Source: Euglena gracilis
Lineage: Eukaryota; Euglenida; Euglenophyceae; Euglenales
Direction of reading: 5' to 3'
Length of the DNA stretch: 64,000 nucleotides
NCBI GenBank assembly: GCA_039621445.1
Contig: CP154954.1
Span: forward strand, 33,333,455-33,397,454
Part shown: positions 1 through 12,000 of the stretch, in pieces
Layout: each line of letters starts with the position of its first letter
Numbering within the stretch: position 1 is the first letter of the stretch
Notes under the pieces: model-generated
Told to the model about the DNA's origin: nothing
Seen by the model: only the letters and a program-made list of their open reading frames with translations
The model's database searches: none
Position numbers and translations under genes: made by a program

Positions 1-579
1 TTCTTCTGTAATGTTTATGAACTGCCACGCATTTTTGTTGGCGACATGCATGCATCTTCATATTTTTGCATGCATATTTTTAGCATCATTTCATTTGTCT
101 GTGGCATGTCTTCAAAATGGTTGTGTATTACAGTGTTTACAAACTGCTGAAAAACTTTTTTTTTGTTGTCTAAATGTCTGAATGCATCTGCAACAGCTTT
201 TGCAGCAACATTTGTTTGTGGCATGTCATAATATTCCAGCATGTCCTATGTACGTTTTCTTCTGGACATTTTCTGTGACATCATTCATTCAACATCTTGC
301 ACATTTAATGCATCACAATTCAACTCAGCATGTATACACTGTACACCCCCCACCTTCCAACGACAGCCCAAAGTCAATATTTGTGTGACATAAAATTCCT
401 TCTTCAGGAGAATTCACGAGGTGAAATCTGCGAGGTGAAATTTTCATGGGAAAAATTTTGCTCCTTTCCTCTCAAAATGGTCATTTTGAGGTTGATGCTT
501 CATGGAATTTTATCGAAATTTCCGAAAACTTGCCCAAAATGCCATTTTTGGCCATTTTTTTGCCAAAAAAAGTGCTCTT

Positions 580-705
580 TTGGTGAACTTCACCGGTGAA
601 GTTCACCGATGGGTTAGGCAGAGAGGGGGGGAGAGGGTTCGGGACCCCCCGGTGAACTTTAAAACAGTGAACTTCACCATAGGGGGGGGAGGGGGGTTAA
701 AATGA
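580..705. repeat. Fold-back cluster of GGTGAA/TTCACC units
   Basis: The interrupted palindrome GGTGAACTTCACCGGTGAAG is followed by poly-C and poly-G tracts and another TTCACC. The same units recur at about 2105-2240, where three copies stand in a row. This looks like a terminal part of a small fold-back repeat family; no target-site duplication was found. Confidence 0.5.
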
Positions 706-1023
706 CCAAAGTCTACTGCCTGATCTCCCAGGTGTGCCGCGTAGATCCACCGCAGACCTCATACCCGAAATCTGGCGTCTTTGACGCAGACTCCGTCCTG
801 AGTCCCTGTGCCTTAGACGCGGATTTAAGGGTCAACTGTGCAAAACACCCAATCCAAGTGCAAAAATTTTCGGAACGGAGGCAAATATTTTTGAGATAAA
901 GTGCAAACATTCTTGATCTTTGAAATAAGGTGCAAACAAATTTTTAACAGCCTCCTAATTTCAAGAAGGTGCGTCTTAAGACGCAGACTACGCCCAAAGT
1001 ACTGCGTCTTGAATAATGATTTT

Positions 1024-1697
1024 GTTGGAGCCCCCCAAAACCGACCAAAATGGTCCAGAATGCGTATTGAAGCGGAAATGTCATTGCTGCAAAAGCCGAT
1101 TGACCTCAGATTTTGTCCCACTTCATTCCAACCTTTGACAAATGAGTTACCACCCCCCCCCCCTTATTGTCCCACCGACCTCTCCCCGGGAGGCCCGACC
1201 GGACAATAAGGGGGGGGGGGACAATAAGGGGGTACCAAAGGAATTTCATTGGCCGGGCCAAAAAATCCCCTGTCGGCCGGGGCCCAGGGACAATAAGGGG
1301 GGGGGGACAATAAGGGGGGGGGGGTGGTACATTGGTTCGTGTCAATCCTGTTTTTCAAATACAATTCACTGCTTGGACATTTCCAAATACCAATTTTTGG
1401 CAAAGAAAAACACTGCATATGTGGGCACCTTGCATCAAAACCCCCTTTTCCGCCATTTCAAGCAGTTTTTTTTTGCAATAATTCTGGGCATTTTTGGAAT
1501 TTTTGGGGCCAATTCATGGTGATCATGGATTTTTTTGATGTCATGTTCGACCCCATTTTGGGCAGTTTTTGGCAGATTGTCAAGCATTTTTTTGGGATAG
1601 CTGCAAATATTGTTGATGAATTTTGGAAATGCTGGGCCTTTTGCGTCATTTTAGGTTATTTCTGACCAGATTTTGAACCGTGTCCATCCATTTTGGG
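1024..1697 (+). repeat. Left arm of a dispersed inverted repeat
   Basis: This arm is the reverse complement of 5588-6137 along most of its length. It differs by containing the 178-bp element at 1150-1327 and by lacking about 57 bp found in the right arm near 5825-5885. The comparison supplies an empty site for the inserted element. No ORF explains the arms, and the 3.9 kb between them has no recognisable gene. Confidence 0.8.
1150..1327. mobile_element. 178-bp miniature inverted-repeat element, TA target site
   Basis: The ends are CCACC plus a run of C and then TTATTGTCCC, mirrored at the right end as GGGACAATAA, a run of G and GGTGG. TA flanks both sides (1148-1149 and 1328-1329). The unoccupied relative at 5588-6137 reads GAGTTACATTGG in reverse complement with a single TA, so the insertion and TA duplication are seen directly. 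A TA duplication is typical of Tc1/mariner-type miniature elements, but no transposase is present, so the family is an inference. Confidence 0.88.
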
Positions 1698-2104
1698 CAT
1701 TTTGGCTACTCGCACAAGGCCACCTGTTGGCTTTGGGCAGATAGGGTGTTCACCAATTACCCGTCAATCAAAGTACGAAAATTCGTCCCAAATTCCTAAT
1801 TGGACCTATTTTGGACCCAAATGGCACGCAAATTCCTAATTGGGATCTAAAATTAGAGGAATGAATGACATCACTCAAGTCACGCATGACCTGCCGTAAA
1901 ACCCGTTTACCCCCCGCGACCCCCCCCCGACCCCCCCCCACCGACCCCAACACCCCCGTTGGCCCTCGCCACAAGGAGAACCTCCTATGACTGACTACAT
2001 GTGCGTCCACATGTGGACGGTACTTTTACTAGGGTTATGGAGGTTAGGCAGGGGTGGGGGGGGGGGTTGGGGGCTTCGCCCCTAAAGGAATTTCAATGGA
2101 GAAA

Positions 2105-2240
2105 CTTCACCGGTGAAGTTCACCGGTGAAGTTCACCGCCATGTATTTCCAATGAAGAGGGGGGGGGTGGGGGGGGTCCCGCCCGAAAAACCCAAAGTTC
2201 ACCGCCTGATCTCCTATGTACAAGGAAGAATTCACCAGTG
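2105..2240. repeat. Fold-back cluster related to 580-705
   Basis: Three tandem GGTGAAGTTCACC-type units are followed by a G-rich tract and another TTCACC stretch. The organisation matches the cluster at 580-705. Confidence 0.5.
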
Positions 2241-2443
2241 CCTGGGGGTTGGGGGTAGGTGGGGACCAAAATAGCACCAAAAAAAAAACGGCAGCCAGCG
2301 GTTTGAATTTTTTTGAATGGGTTGCAGTTTCTGTGCTTTTTCCCATCGACCAACACATTTTTGAGGATATATTTTGAGCCATTTTTGTCTCAAAATTTGT
2401 ATAGAGCACCTATGATAAAGCCAGTGAACCCTCCCCCCAAATA

Positions 2444-2621
2444 CCACCCCCCCCCCCTTTATTGTCCCACCGACCTGCCCCCGGGAGGCCCGACCGGACA
2501 ATAAAGGGGGGGGGACAATAAAGGGGTACCAAAGGAATTTCATTGGCCGGGCCAAAAAAACCCCCGTCGGCCGGGGCCCAGGGACAATAAAGGGGGGGGG
2601 ACAATAAAGGGGGGGGGGTGG
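2444..2621. mobile_element. Second copy of the 178-bp TA-flanked poly-C element
   Basis: Length, ends and core all match the copy at 1150-1327, including GGCCGGGCCAAAAAA near the middle. TA lies on both sides (2442-2443 and 2622-2623). TTATTGTCCC is replaced by TTTATTGTCCC. Two same-length copies with intact ends show that this is a real family. Confidence 0.85.
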
Positions 2622-2810
2622 TAACACCCCCCCCCTCGGACCCTTGACTTTCGGGCCGACGACCTGGATTTTGACCTTAAACCGTGTGTTGGGGATCTGG
2701 CTTCACGCCCGAACAGTTCAGTGTTCAGGGTGCCGGTTCGGGCGGGAAGCCGGCGAGAAGGGAACCAAAATGTTAAGTGATGTGACAATCATATCAGAGG
2801 AGTTTTGGTA

Positions 2811-2990
2811 CCATCCCCCCCCCCCGGTCTTGTCCCATACCCCGGGTGACGCTAGCCCGGGTATGGGACAAGATCGGGGGAGGGGACAAAAGATCGTTTC
2901 AAGAAAATCAAGAAGCTTTCCTAAAGCGGACCCTGGCCCAGACCCTTTGGCCGGGTGTGGGATAAGATCGGGGGGGGGACAAGAATGGTG
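2811..2990. mobile_element. Diverged poly-C element with internal palindrome
   Basis: It begins with TA-CCAT followed by poly-C and ends in a poly-G tract, ACAAGAATGG and TG. It encloses a strong palindrome built on CTTGTCCCATACC and GGTATGGGACAAG (about 2829-2873). It resembles the 178-bp family in ends and size but has no clear right-hand TA. Confidence 0.5.
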
Positions 2991-3699
2991 TTTGACCTGA
3001 AATTGGAGAATTTTTGTGCAATGATTCCCTTTGGCAACTTCTGGGGATTTTCGGAAATAAGAAGACCATGTAGTGTGACGGAAACCTGAGGCCAAGGTGA
3101 ACAGTGGAATTTGGAAATTGCGACCCTGTGTAGTGTGGCTGAGTTCTATGAGTTCGGTGGGCCTTGGACAGAGCTTTCAATTGATGTGCACTACTGCACC
3201 ATGGGATTTGAAAAACCAATATGTCAAATTTTGGAATATACGATCACTGAAAATAAGTGTTTTCTTTGGAAATTATTTTGCTTTATTACTGTTATTGTGG
3301 CTCTTTTGTGGTAATGTGTTGGAACTTTGCATTTTCTATTGGAAACATCATCAATCAAAAACCCGCCAGCTATGTGGAATGCCCCAATCTTGTTCATGGA
3401 AAGTGATCACCGGTGACCATATTGCCCCCCGTGGTTGGATCACGGGTGACCATATGGGGAATTGCGAGACAGTCACAGGTGCCCATAAGGTCACCCGTGT
3501 TTGTTTCACATTCTTTCTCATGCGGGGAAACCCTTGACTATTACACCTGACGCCTGAATTTTTCGCACTTCACACCGTATATTTTTGCATTTCCGGTCAT
3601 TTTTTTGCACTTTATCTCAAAAAAGTTTGCACATTGCCACCAATTTGTTTGCACTTCATCTCAAAAATGTTTGCACCTTTTCCCAAAATGTTTAAGCCC

Positions 3700-3833
3700 G
3701 TGTACCCCCCCTCCGGATTTGGACAAAGCCCGTGGACCCCCTACGCAGGCTTTGGCGGGGGTACACGGGCTTTGTCCTGAGCCCTGTGTAGGGGTACACG
3801 GGCTTTGTCTTGAGCCCTGTGTACCCCCTCAAA
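3700..3833. repeat. Tandem hairpin repeat of a GGGGGTACACGGGCTTTGTC unit
   Basis: Direct and inverted copies of ACACGGGCTTTGTC alternate with poly-C or poly-G. A second cluster lies at 4788-4947. The terminal poly-C and internal symmetry suggest another miniature element family. Confidence 0.6.
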
Positions 3834-4787
3834 GTGAAAACTGCAATGCACAGCGATTTGGCAGAATGAATGTTGTCAGTTGCCGTAAAAAAAACCCAAG
3901 GCCAGGCATAGTGTACAGCCACGGAATGTTTCTTAGGGGGAAAGTGGCAACTAAGGGAGCCAGTGGTGTCACCGCTATGGTCGCTTGCCCTTCAGACAGG
4001 CTGGTAGAAGGGGCATTTCGCCGCCCTCACAGCGCGGACAACACCGGCTATTTCGGCTGGCCCAGGATTTGTTTCCTCCGCCTATGAAAAATGGACCCTG
4101 GGGATTTGTCGGGGCAGACGTGATTTTCAGTTGGCAGGGTGAAAATTTCCCACGCGCAGCAGTTTGTGCAACTCTTGGCGTTGGCCAAGGCTGTAAAATA
4201 ACACCATGATGTTGTACCTTTGAACCTCGAACCAGGAATCCCAACGCGTTTTGGCATGCATTTCCAGCAGAACAAAATTGGGAAATTGCCTATTTGCCTT
4301 TGGAACAATTTGTCGCTCTGGCCTGCCATTCTTTTGGAGCACCGCCAGCACATTCACGTTAGTGGTCAGAGTCGTGGGTGCCCATTCATACATGGCCTTA
4401 ACCGCCACAATTTTGGGTTCCGTGTTGACCAGGCATTCCGCACAGAGGGTCCACTTTGCAAAGGCAAAACGAGAACGAGAAAATTCTCGTTCTCGTTTTC
4501 CAGCCCCCATTCTCGCAAACGTTCTGGAAATGTTTCAGGGCTGTAAATGCCTTTTTCATATTTTTTACGCTCCCTCAGGACGAGGAACAGCTGCCTCAAA
4601 CGTGTCCCTAAAAAGTGCCGTGTCGGTTGACTATGCCGTCAAGGATTCCAACCTCCAGGTCCCTCAGGAAATCATCAAGTGTGGGCAGGAGCGGGACAGC
4701 CGACTCAGCCGCGATAACGAGCTGTGTGAGCAACATAGCTGTGGAAAGGGGGGGGGAAAAGGCCAATGGGTGTCTACATGGCCGCTG

Positions 4788-4947
4788 TAGGGGGGTCCAC
4801 GGGCTTTGTCCAAATCCGGAGGGGGGGTACACGGGCTTATAAAATTGGTGGGGGGGTACACGGGCTTTGTCCTGAGCCCTGTGTAGGGGTACATGGGCTT
4901 TGTCCTCCGCTCCGCTCCGGACAAAGCCCGTGTACCCCCCACCAATT
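4788..4947. repeat. Second hairpin cluster of the ACACGGGCTTTGTC family
   Basis: Four copies in both orientations share units with 3700-3833. The region ends with GGACAAAGCCCGTGTACCCC, the complement of its beginning. Confidence 0.6.
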
Positions 4948-5587
4948 TTGAAAAAGTCTCTGTTTCAAAGTTTTTTGCACTTGGATGGGGTGTTTTGCAC
5001 ATTTGCCCTTTGAAACTTCAATCGGCGTGGATCTTTTTCCATTGTCCAGCATTAGCCATTTTTCCATTGAGCAAATAAAATGACGGAGTGCAAATTTTTT
5101 CGGAAGTGCAAACATTTTTGGGGGGAAGTTCAAATAATTTTGAGACTTTTGGACAATTTTTTTGAGGGCGCTGGGCATGGGCAAACATTTCAGACGCTTG
5201 GTGAAAATGGTTTTACACCTAGTGTCTGAAATGTTTGCCCACGGCCGACAAAAACATTTGCCCCAACCAGTCAAAATTTTTGCCTGGCTCCCTCTAAAAA
5301 ATTTGACCAGAGGCCTCAAAAACTTTTGCTCCGCGCCGCCAAATATTTGCATTTCCTCAAAAAAATATTTGCCCTCCGTCATTTTATTTTTGCACAATGA
5401 AAAAACCCTTACACTGGACAATGGAAAAAGATCCAGGCCAATTGAACGTCTTAACAGGTATTTTTTTCAAGTCTGCTTATTAGAGGCGTGGGGGCTCAGG
5501 ACGGAGTCTGCATCTTTGACAGCCAATGAAAAATGCAGTTGTTTATTGTGTTCAATCACCAACTTGCACGCGTACAATTGGTGAATT

Positions 5588-6137
5588 CCCAAAATGGATG
5601 GACACAGTTCAAAATCTGGTCAGAAATAACCTAAAATGACACAAAAGGCCCAGCATTTCCAAAATTCATCAACAATATTTGCAGCTATCCCAAAAAATGC
5701 TTGACAATCTGCCAAAAACTGCCCAAAATGGGGTCGAACATGACATCAAAAAAATCCATGATCACCATGAATTGGCCCCAAAAATTCCAAAAATGCCCAG
5801 AATTATTGCAAAAAAAACTGCTTGGAATGGCGGAAAACCAGCCAAAAATGGCTCAAATGGCAGAAATTTTGCAAATCATTTTCAATTTTTTGGGGGTTTT
5901 GATGCAAGGTGCCCACATATGCAGTGTTTTTCTTTGCCAAAAATTGGTATTTGGAAATGTCCAAGCAGTGAATTGTATTTGAAAAACAGGATTGACACGA
6001 ACCAATGTAACTCATTTGTCAAAGGTTGGAATGAAGTGGGACAAATTCTGAGGTCAATCGGCTTTTGTAGCAATGACATTTCCGCTTCAATACGCATTCT
6101 GAACCATTTTGGTCGGTTTTGGGGGGCTCCAACAACT
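5588..6137 (-). repeat. Right arm of the dispersed inverted repeat (empty site for the 178-bp element)
   Basis: This is the reverse complement of 1024-1697 without the poly-C element. Its uninterrupted sequence around 6004-6012 defines the TA insertion site of that element. Confidence 0.8.
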
Positions 6138-7177
6138 CTCGGCCTCTGTTGTTCCATTCAAGGTTCCCGTTTTTTTTGTTTTAAAACAAAGCAAAAAAAC
6201 TTAACTGGATAAAAAACGGTTTAAAAACGGTTTTTTACCCCAAAAAAACACTACAAAATAGGAAAAAATCTGGTTTAAACAACTTGTTTAAAAACAGCCC
6301 GGAAACCTTGGTTCCATTCAGCATGAGGGTTATTTGGTGGCTTTTTTTGGTGGTCACAGTGGCATTGGTGTCAGACCAAGGAGAGGATGACAGTGGTTGG
6401 GTGAGGTGCAGGTTGACCAAAGCCAAGAGGTGGTCATCCAAGATGTTTACTGGGAGCAAGGGAGGTGGCAACCAACAGACATGTCAGGGTCCTTGAGTAG
6501 GGGTGCAATCCTTTGCGGAACATGGCCAAGGAGATGCGTGGGCCATCCTCCAAGTGGACCTACAGAATGCGTTCAATACAATTGACTGGCAAGCCCTCCT
6601 GAAAGTTGTCCGCAATCGTTGCGGGTCCTCGGCTTCCCAGTTGAACACTTTCAACATCATTCCGGAAAGGGGTGGTGATCAAGGTCGAAGAGGCATGGCG
6701 CGTCCTCGGCATTTTGGGAGATCCTCAGGTTGAGCATGTGCTCTTGCGTTATTGTCTTGACGCCTGCAAGGTGATGCACTTCCCACCCCCCCCCATGGTG
6801 GTCGGACCCCCTCGGCACGGCAAAATGGGGACCCCCCCCCCTGGTGGCCGAGGGTCCTCGTCAAACGTGCCGACCTCCAACAAACAGTCACGGCTGTTGA
6901 GGTTTCTGCCTGAGGCCTATGCTTGTGTGCAAACATTATTGAGATAAAGTGCAAAAACATTGACCGGAAGTGCAAAAACATACGGTGTGAAGTGCAAAAT
7001 ATCCATGCGTTAGGTGTAATTTGGTTGTTTTGGCCCAAAAAAACGAGGCCCCGCAAAGAAAAGACATTTTTTGGAGGTTTTCCCACGCACTGACCTGGCT
7101 CCCTGTTTGGTGTCAGCACCCGCAGGGCTTTCCTTTTGTTCGCATTTTTTTAAAATATTTTTAACTTTAATGGAGCC

Positions 7178-7432
7178 CAATTACACGGGGGGCTGGAACC
7201 CCCTGTTCACTGACTTCCGAACTGAACTAGACATGTTGACTTCCGGAGTGGGGGGAAGGTCCGGCACCGAAGGTGCCGAAAATTTTTTGAAAAAGAACCT
7301 TGATTGGTGTGTGCCCGTTGTTCCGGTTTTTGGTTTTTTTCCCGGAAGTGAACAAGTGTGGCTAGGTACACAGGGGGGCAGTCTCGGGACCCCCCTGTTC
7401 ACTTCCAAAGTGAGCTGAACAAGGGGGAGGGG
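7178..7432. repeat. GC-rich fold-back with GGCACCGAAGGTGCC hairpin
   Basis: Two blocks pairing CCCCCTGTTCACT with G-rich partners flank a perfect small hairpin (GGCACC GAA GGTGCC near 7262). The same kind of hairpin recurs at about 12390, 26400, 29450 and 50040, always inside poly-C/G elements. Confidence 0.45.
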
Positions 7433-8340
7433 GGGGAGGACTACCTAGCCTCTAATAACAAAACAAGCTGCTTTAACCCCCTCCAAAGAATCCCTGGGTC
7501 TTGTTTTCCAAGACTGAAAACTTTCGGCGCTTCGCATCATGTGTTAATTGTATAGGGTGATATTTGCCATACTTTTTTGCATTTCAAAATCCTGAAGTTT
7601 TTCAAATTTCATCATTCTTGTGTTAGGAAAACTTTCACCCTCTGGCGCTTCGCTCCGATGGCTTATTTTGGAAGGATAATTATTTTCGGGGGCGGGTCTT
7701 TCGAACCAAAGACCGTCGTAGAGGCAAGCACTTTGGGGGCATTTGGGGCGGAGCTTAAATTCGGCGAGCTTGACCTTGAGCTTACCCCCCCCATATAAGA
7801 CCAGGTTTTGAATAGTGCTGAGCTCTTGATAAGCGCACACCCACCCCTTCATAGACCCCCCTGGTCTCTGTCGATGTCCGTGACGGACCGGCAACCGGCA
7901 CAGGTCCCAATGGGTTCTGCCAAAGGAAGCCCCAACCACCATTTGAGCGGTGCAGCCCCCAAAAGAGCCCCTGCCATAAAAGAAGCTCAATTAATCACTG
8001 CTAACACTGGTGCCATAATGGGCGTTTCGAGAAAAAAAACAAATACACGTGTTTTTCGTTCGGCACGGCTGACAAGTATTTTCCAAGACGGGGGTGGGGG
8101 ATCCTTTGCCGTGCCATGGGATTCAACTTGGGGGGGGTCCCGTGCCTCTTCCAGAAGGAGGATGAGGACTGCAATGGGACGCACACAGCTGCAAGCAAGT
8201 CACGCCAGGCCTCTCTTTGGGGAAAGGGGTCGGCAAGGATTGGGGCTGGAGGCGAAAATGGACAAAAAATGCCTCAGATTTTTGGCGCATCCCATTTGTC
8301 ATCACCGTCCAAGTGGTGGTGAAGGTTTCGCTTTTTTTCC

Positions 8341-8368
8341 CTTCCCTTTTCCATAGGGTTATTTGTTC
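8341..8368 (+). promoter_or_regulatory. Candidate spliced-leader acceptor and 12-nt 5' UTR of the F-box gene
   Basis: A pyrimidine tract (CTTCCCTTTTCCATAG) ends in AG at 8355-8356, followed by 12 nt and then ATG at 8369. The kinesin gene shows exactly the same AG to ATG distance. In euglenids most mRNAs receive a trans-spliced leader at such an AG; that this happens here is an inference. Confidence 0.45.
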
Positions 8369-8916
8369 ATGATGAGTGAAGCTTCTTGTCTTCCGAATGA
8401 TGTTTGGTATCATGTCTCTGATTTTTTGCAATCTGCAGCGTTGGGCAAGAGAGAATTTTTCCAACGACTGAGGACAGATTTTCTGGACGAAGCGATTTCT
8501 CGCCTGTGGAGCTACCGCCAGGGGGCATTAGCCCTAGGGTTCGTAGCACTCGAAGTCCTCCATCCCTTGCCTCAGCTCCTGATGCTTGGCGATGGCGTGT
8601 TTGATAGGGGTTGCTTGTCCTTAGTGTCACTGCTCGGCCGAAGCCGCAATGGTTTAATTGTGACAGGTCAGGTAGACCGCCGGCCCTTACCCATCAGGCA
8701 CGCCAGGTTCAAGCCTCTGGTTGCTAATTTCCACCACACCGGCCCACTCCATGGATCTCTTTTGACTGAAATGCAAGGGTTTTGTGCCCGAAACCGGAGG
8801 CCAGGGGGTCAAAAAACAGTCGTTTTTGACTCAAATAACACTTTCTCTGCCACAGCGTCCGGGGACAAAGCCAAAACCATCGTTTCGAGCAAAATTTTTT
8901 TTAGATTTTTTTCGAC

Positions 8917-8956
<40 letters not shown>

Positions 8957-8963
8957 TTTTGTT

Positions 8964-9004
<41 letters not shown>

Positions 9005-9006
9005 TT

Positions 9007-9038
<32 letters not shown>

Positions 9039-12000
9039 CGACTTTTTGACCGAAAATCACCCAAAGGCAATGGGTTGGCAGCCCAAAACGGGGGGCTGGC
9101 GGGTCGAAAAAACGCTCATTTTCGGCTCAAAAACAAATTTTCCGGGTCCGGGAGGCCAAAAAACATCGTTTCGGGCAAAATTTTTTTTCGATTTTTTTCG
9201 ACTTTTTTGACCCGGTGTTGACCCAAAGTCAATGGGTCGGCGGCCCAAAACGGGGCGCTGGCGGGTCGAAAAACGCTCATTTTCGGCCCAAAAACAGTTT
9301 TTCCGGGTCCGGGAGGCCAAAAAACATCGTTTCGGGGAAAAATTTTTCGACTTTTTTTTTACCCAGTTTTGACCCGAAGGCAATGGGTTGGCGGCCCAAA
9401 ACAGGGCGCCGGCGGGTCGGAAAACGCTCATTTTCGGCTCAAAAACGGTTTTTCCGGGTCCGGGAGGCTAAAAAAGCATCGTTTAGGGCAAAAAAAATTT
9501 CGATTGTTTTCGACTTTTTTGACCTGGTTTTGACTCAAAGGCAATGGGTTGGCGGCCCAAAATGGGGCGCTGGTGGGTCGAAAAACGCTCATTTTCGGCT
9601 CAAAAACAGTTTTTCCGGGAGGCCAAAGGATCTTGGTCAGGGATAAGAGCTCAGCGACCCCATATAAGACCCCCCCATATAAGACCCCCCCTTGGATTTT
9701 GGCTCCTGAGGGGGGTGTTATATGGGTGGGGCATGGTAGTCAGCCGATTACCCCCCCCCCCACCGCATCTTGCCACTCGACTAGCTGCCAACAGGGGCTA
9801 GTCAGCCGACCAATTGCGTAGTTGGCCGACTACCCAGTCTACTTCACATCCTTTTCGAAGATTTGTACCCCTGTTGGTCAATGGGGGCATGCGCAGGTTA
9901 TAATCAATCAACATCCAATAGAGATGCGTCAAAAATCGCGATTCACTGACATTGATGGGATTTGTGCTCATTTAATTGACCGTTGGGGGGACCAAACAAT
10001 TTCCATGCCCCCCCTCCCAAGCTGTTCCCATAGGGGGGACGGGAATCAGGCTTCTGCTTAAGGGATTGCAGTCCCCCCCCCCCCGGGGAAAGGGCTGGAC
10101 TGAAGCTAGTCCAAATTTGGCCGCTAGCCCGTTTTTGGCCATTTTTGGGAATTTTTGGAACAAAATCAGCCAAAAATCTATTAAAAACCTGATTTCCACC
10201 TCGGCGCGCAGCGCCGGAGGAAAAAATTTTTTTCCAGTTGGGGGGACCCCCGGACCCCCCCCCCCCGAGGGGGGGTCTAGCTAGTCCATTTTTTCCAGTG
10301 TCTAGCCGATTGGCTAGCCAGTACCCCCCCCCCCGGGGTCCTTAAGCAAAAGCCTGACTGGAATAGCTCACTGTCATAGCGTGCTTTGTGAAGAAACCCC
10401 GAAAGAATGGTCACATCGACATTATTTGGACGTTTTCAAAAATCGCTTTTTGGCAAATGTGCTTGAAATTGACCATTTTTTGTGAACATCCTAAAAAATT
10501 CCAAAGATGCCCCCTTTTGGGCTGTGCCAGGTTCGGGTATGGGAATAGCTTGAGTGGGACCTAGGTCCAGCTGCCCCCATACTGTTCCCATTGGGCCGTA
10601 AAGGGTCCGGGGCATGGACCTTGTTACTAATTCATTGTTGTTGGTGGTCCAGGTCACAGGGGGGGGGGACGTTTTTGGGGTGACTGAAACCCCCCCCTGT
10701 TTGATTAGGTTTTGTGTAGTACCGAGCCCTTGACATGTGTGATGGTGCCGTGGCAGATGTTTGAGGTGATCGGCAGCCGGCGGCCTAGCCCGGCCCAACG
10801 GCCCGGCGGCACGGCCCGGGCCGGTGGATTAGCGGCCCGGTGGCGGCCCATCCCGGGCCGGCCCGGCCAGGCTGGGGTAGATTCGATCAATCGATTAATC
10901 GACTAATTGTTCGTCATCGCCGATTCCGAATCGTTCGGCCCAGGGCAATCGTTCATTATGGATGTCAACCACGATGGGCGCGATATTTGCTACAAACACA
11001 CAATTTCGTACAGTAACCAGTCAGATAATACTCTACTTGCTGGTACACCTTGACACAGTTGTTAAAGTTGCCATGAGTCAGCAAAGGTGCCAGTGAAATG
11101 CTGTGCGATTTATTAAGCTGACATGGTTCCTAATTTGCTAGTGCCTGGCCCAGAACAAGGAAAAAATTCGTTAGAGGGCGCGCAAAGAAAATGGTTTGAG
11201 TTCCGCATTTCAATTTCTTATGCAGATTTCAACAGCAAAACTCAGAAGGGACCAATTGATCGTTAATCGTCTGAGACACCCCGATTTATTCGCCTGCTCG
11301 AAACGATTAATTGGCACAACCCTAGGGAGGGGGGTCTTTTGGACCGAACTGGACCACCTGGTTTCCCCTGGGTACGTTCTGAAAACCGCCGGCTGCATAA
11401 AACCCGGTGGTAATTGAAGTTGTGATGCTCTTTGGGCTCTTTGTTGAGTGTTGTCCCGTAGGCTGCAGGTTTTGCCCATGAACAGACACACTACTGCCCC
11501 CAAAATTTTCGAATTAACGATAATTGTCGAAGAATTAGAGGGGATTAAAGGGAGGGAATATGAACGTACATCAAGAAAGAGATGCACATTCATTCTTCTC
11601 TTGATGCCGAGCCAGATTTGCCACCGCCTTCGATCACTATTAGCCAGTCGTCATATTTGGTGCCAAGTGACAGCAACCAATGTTGTGGATTTCTTCCAAG
11701 GCTGCACCAATTGATTGGCAAATGCCAATCACCATGGAGGTGGGCCTTTTTCAAAGCAGAATTTTTTCAAAAATTTAAGGTTGTTTAAGCTTTTTTAAGG
11801 CTTTGTAACAGCACTTTGAGGCTTTTTGGTGCGCCACTTTTCAGGGTGGTACAAGGGCCATCCAGGCATGCATCGAACCAACGTTTTGATTTTCACAAGG
11901 TCCAAATCCAAAAAAAAAGAGGGCAAAAGGCTCATTTTTTTTTTTCAGTTTTGACTAGACAATGTTCCAACGATGCCAGAAATCGCTTTTCCTCCCCTGG

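Larger units (their letters stand above)
1..8356. other. Gene-free, repeat-rich region upstream of the F-box/LRR gene
   Basis: I see no supportable exon here. The stretch holds an interrupted inverted repeat (1024-1697 with 5588-6137), TA-flanked poly-C elements (1150-1327, 2444-2621, 2811-2990), hairpin clusters built on GGTGAA/TTCACC (about 580-700 and 2105-2240), a recurring GTGCAAA...TTTGAGATAAAG motif (about 840-960, 3560-3690, 4970-5130, 6930-7010) and several C/G homopolymer hairpins. The open frames are short and low in complexity and do not share codon bias with the real exons. Confidence 0.6.

Noticed and set aside
8809-9070. Long open frames of poly-Phe (+) and poly-Lys (-)
   Set aside because: They are translations of a poly-T tract, not genes.
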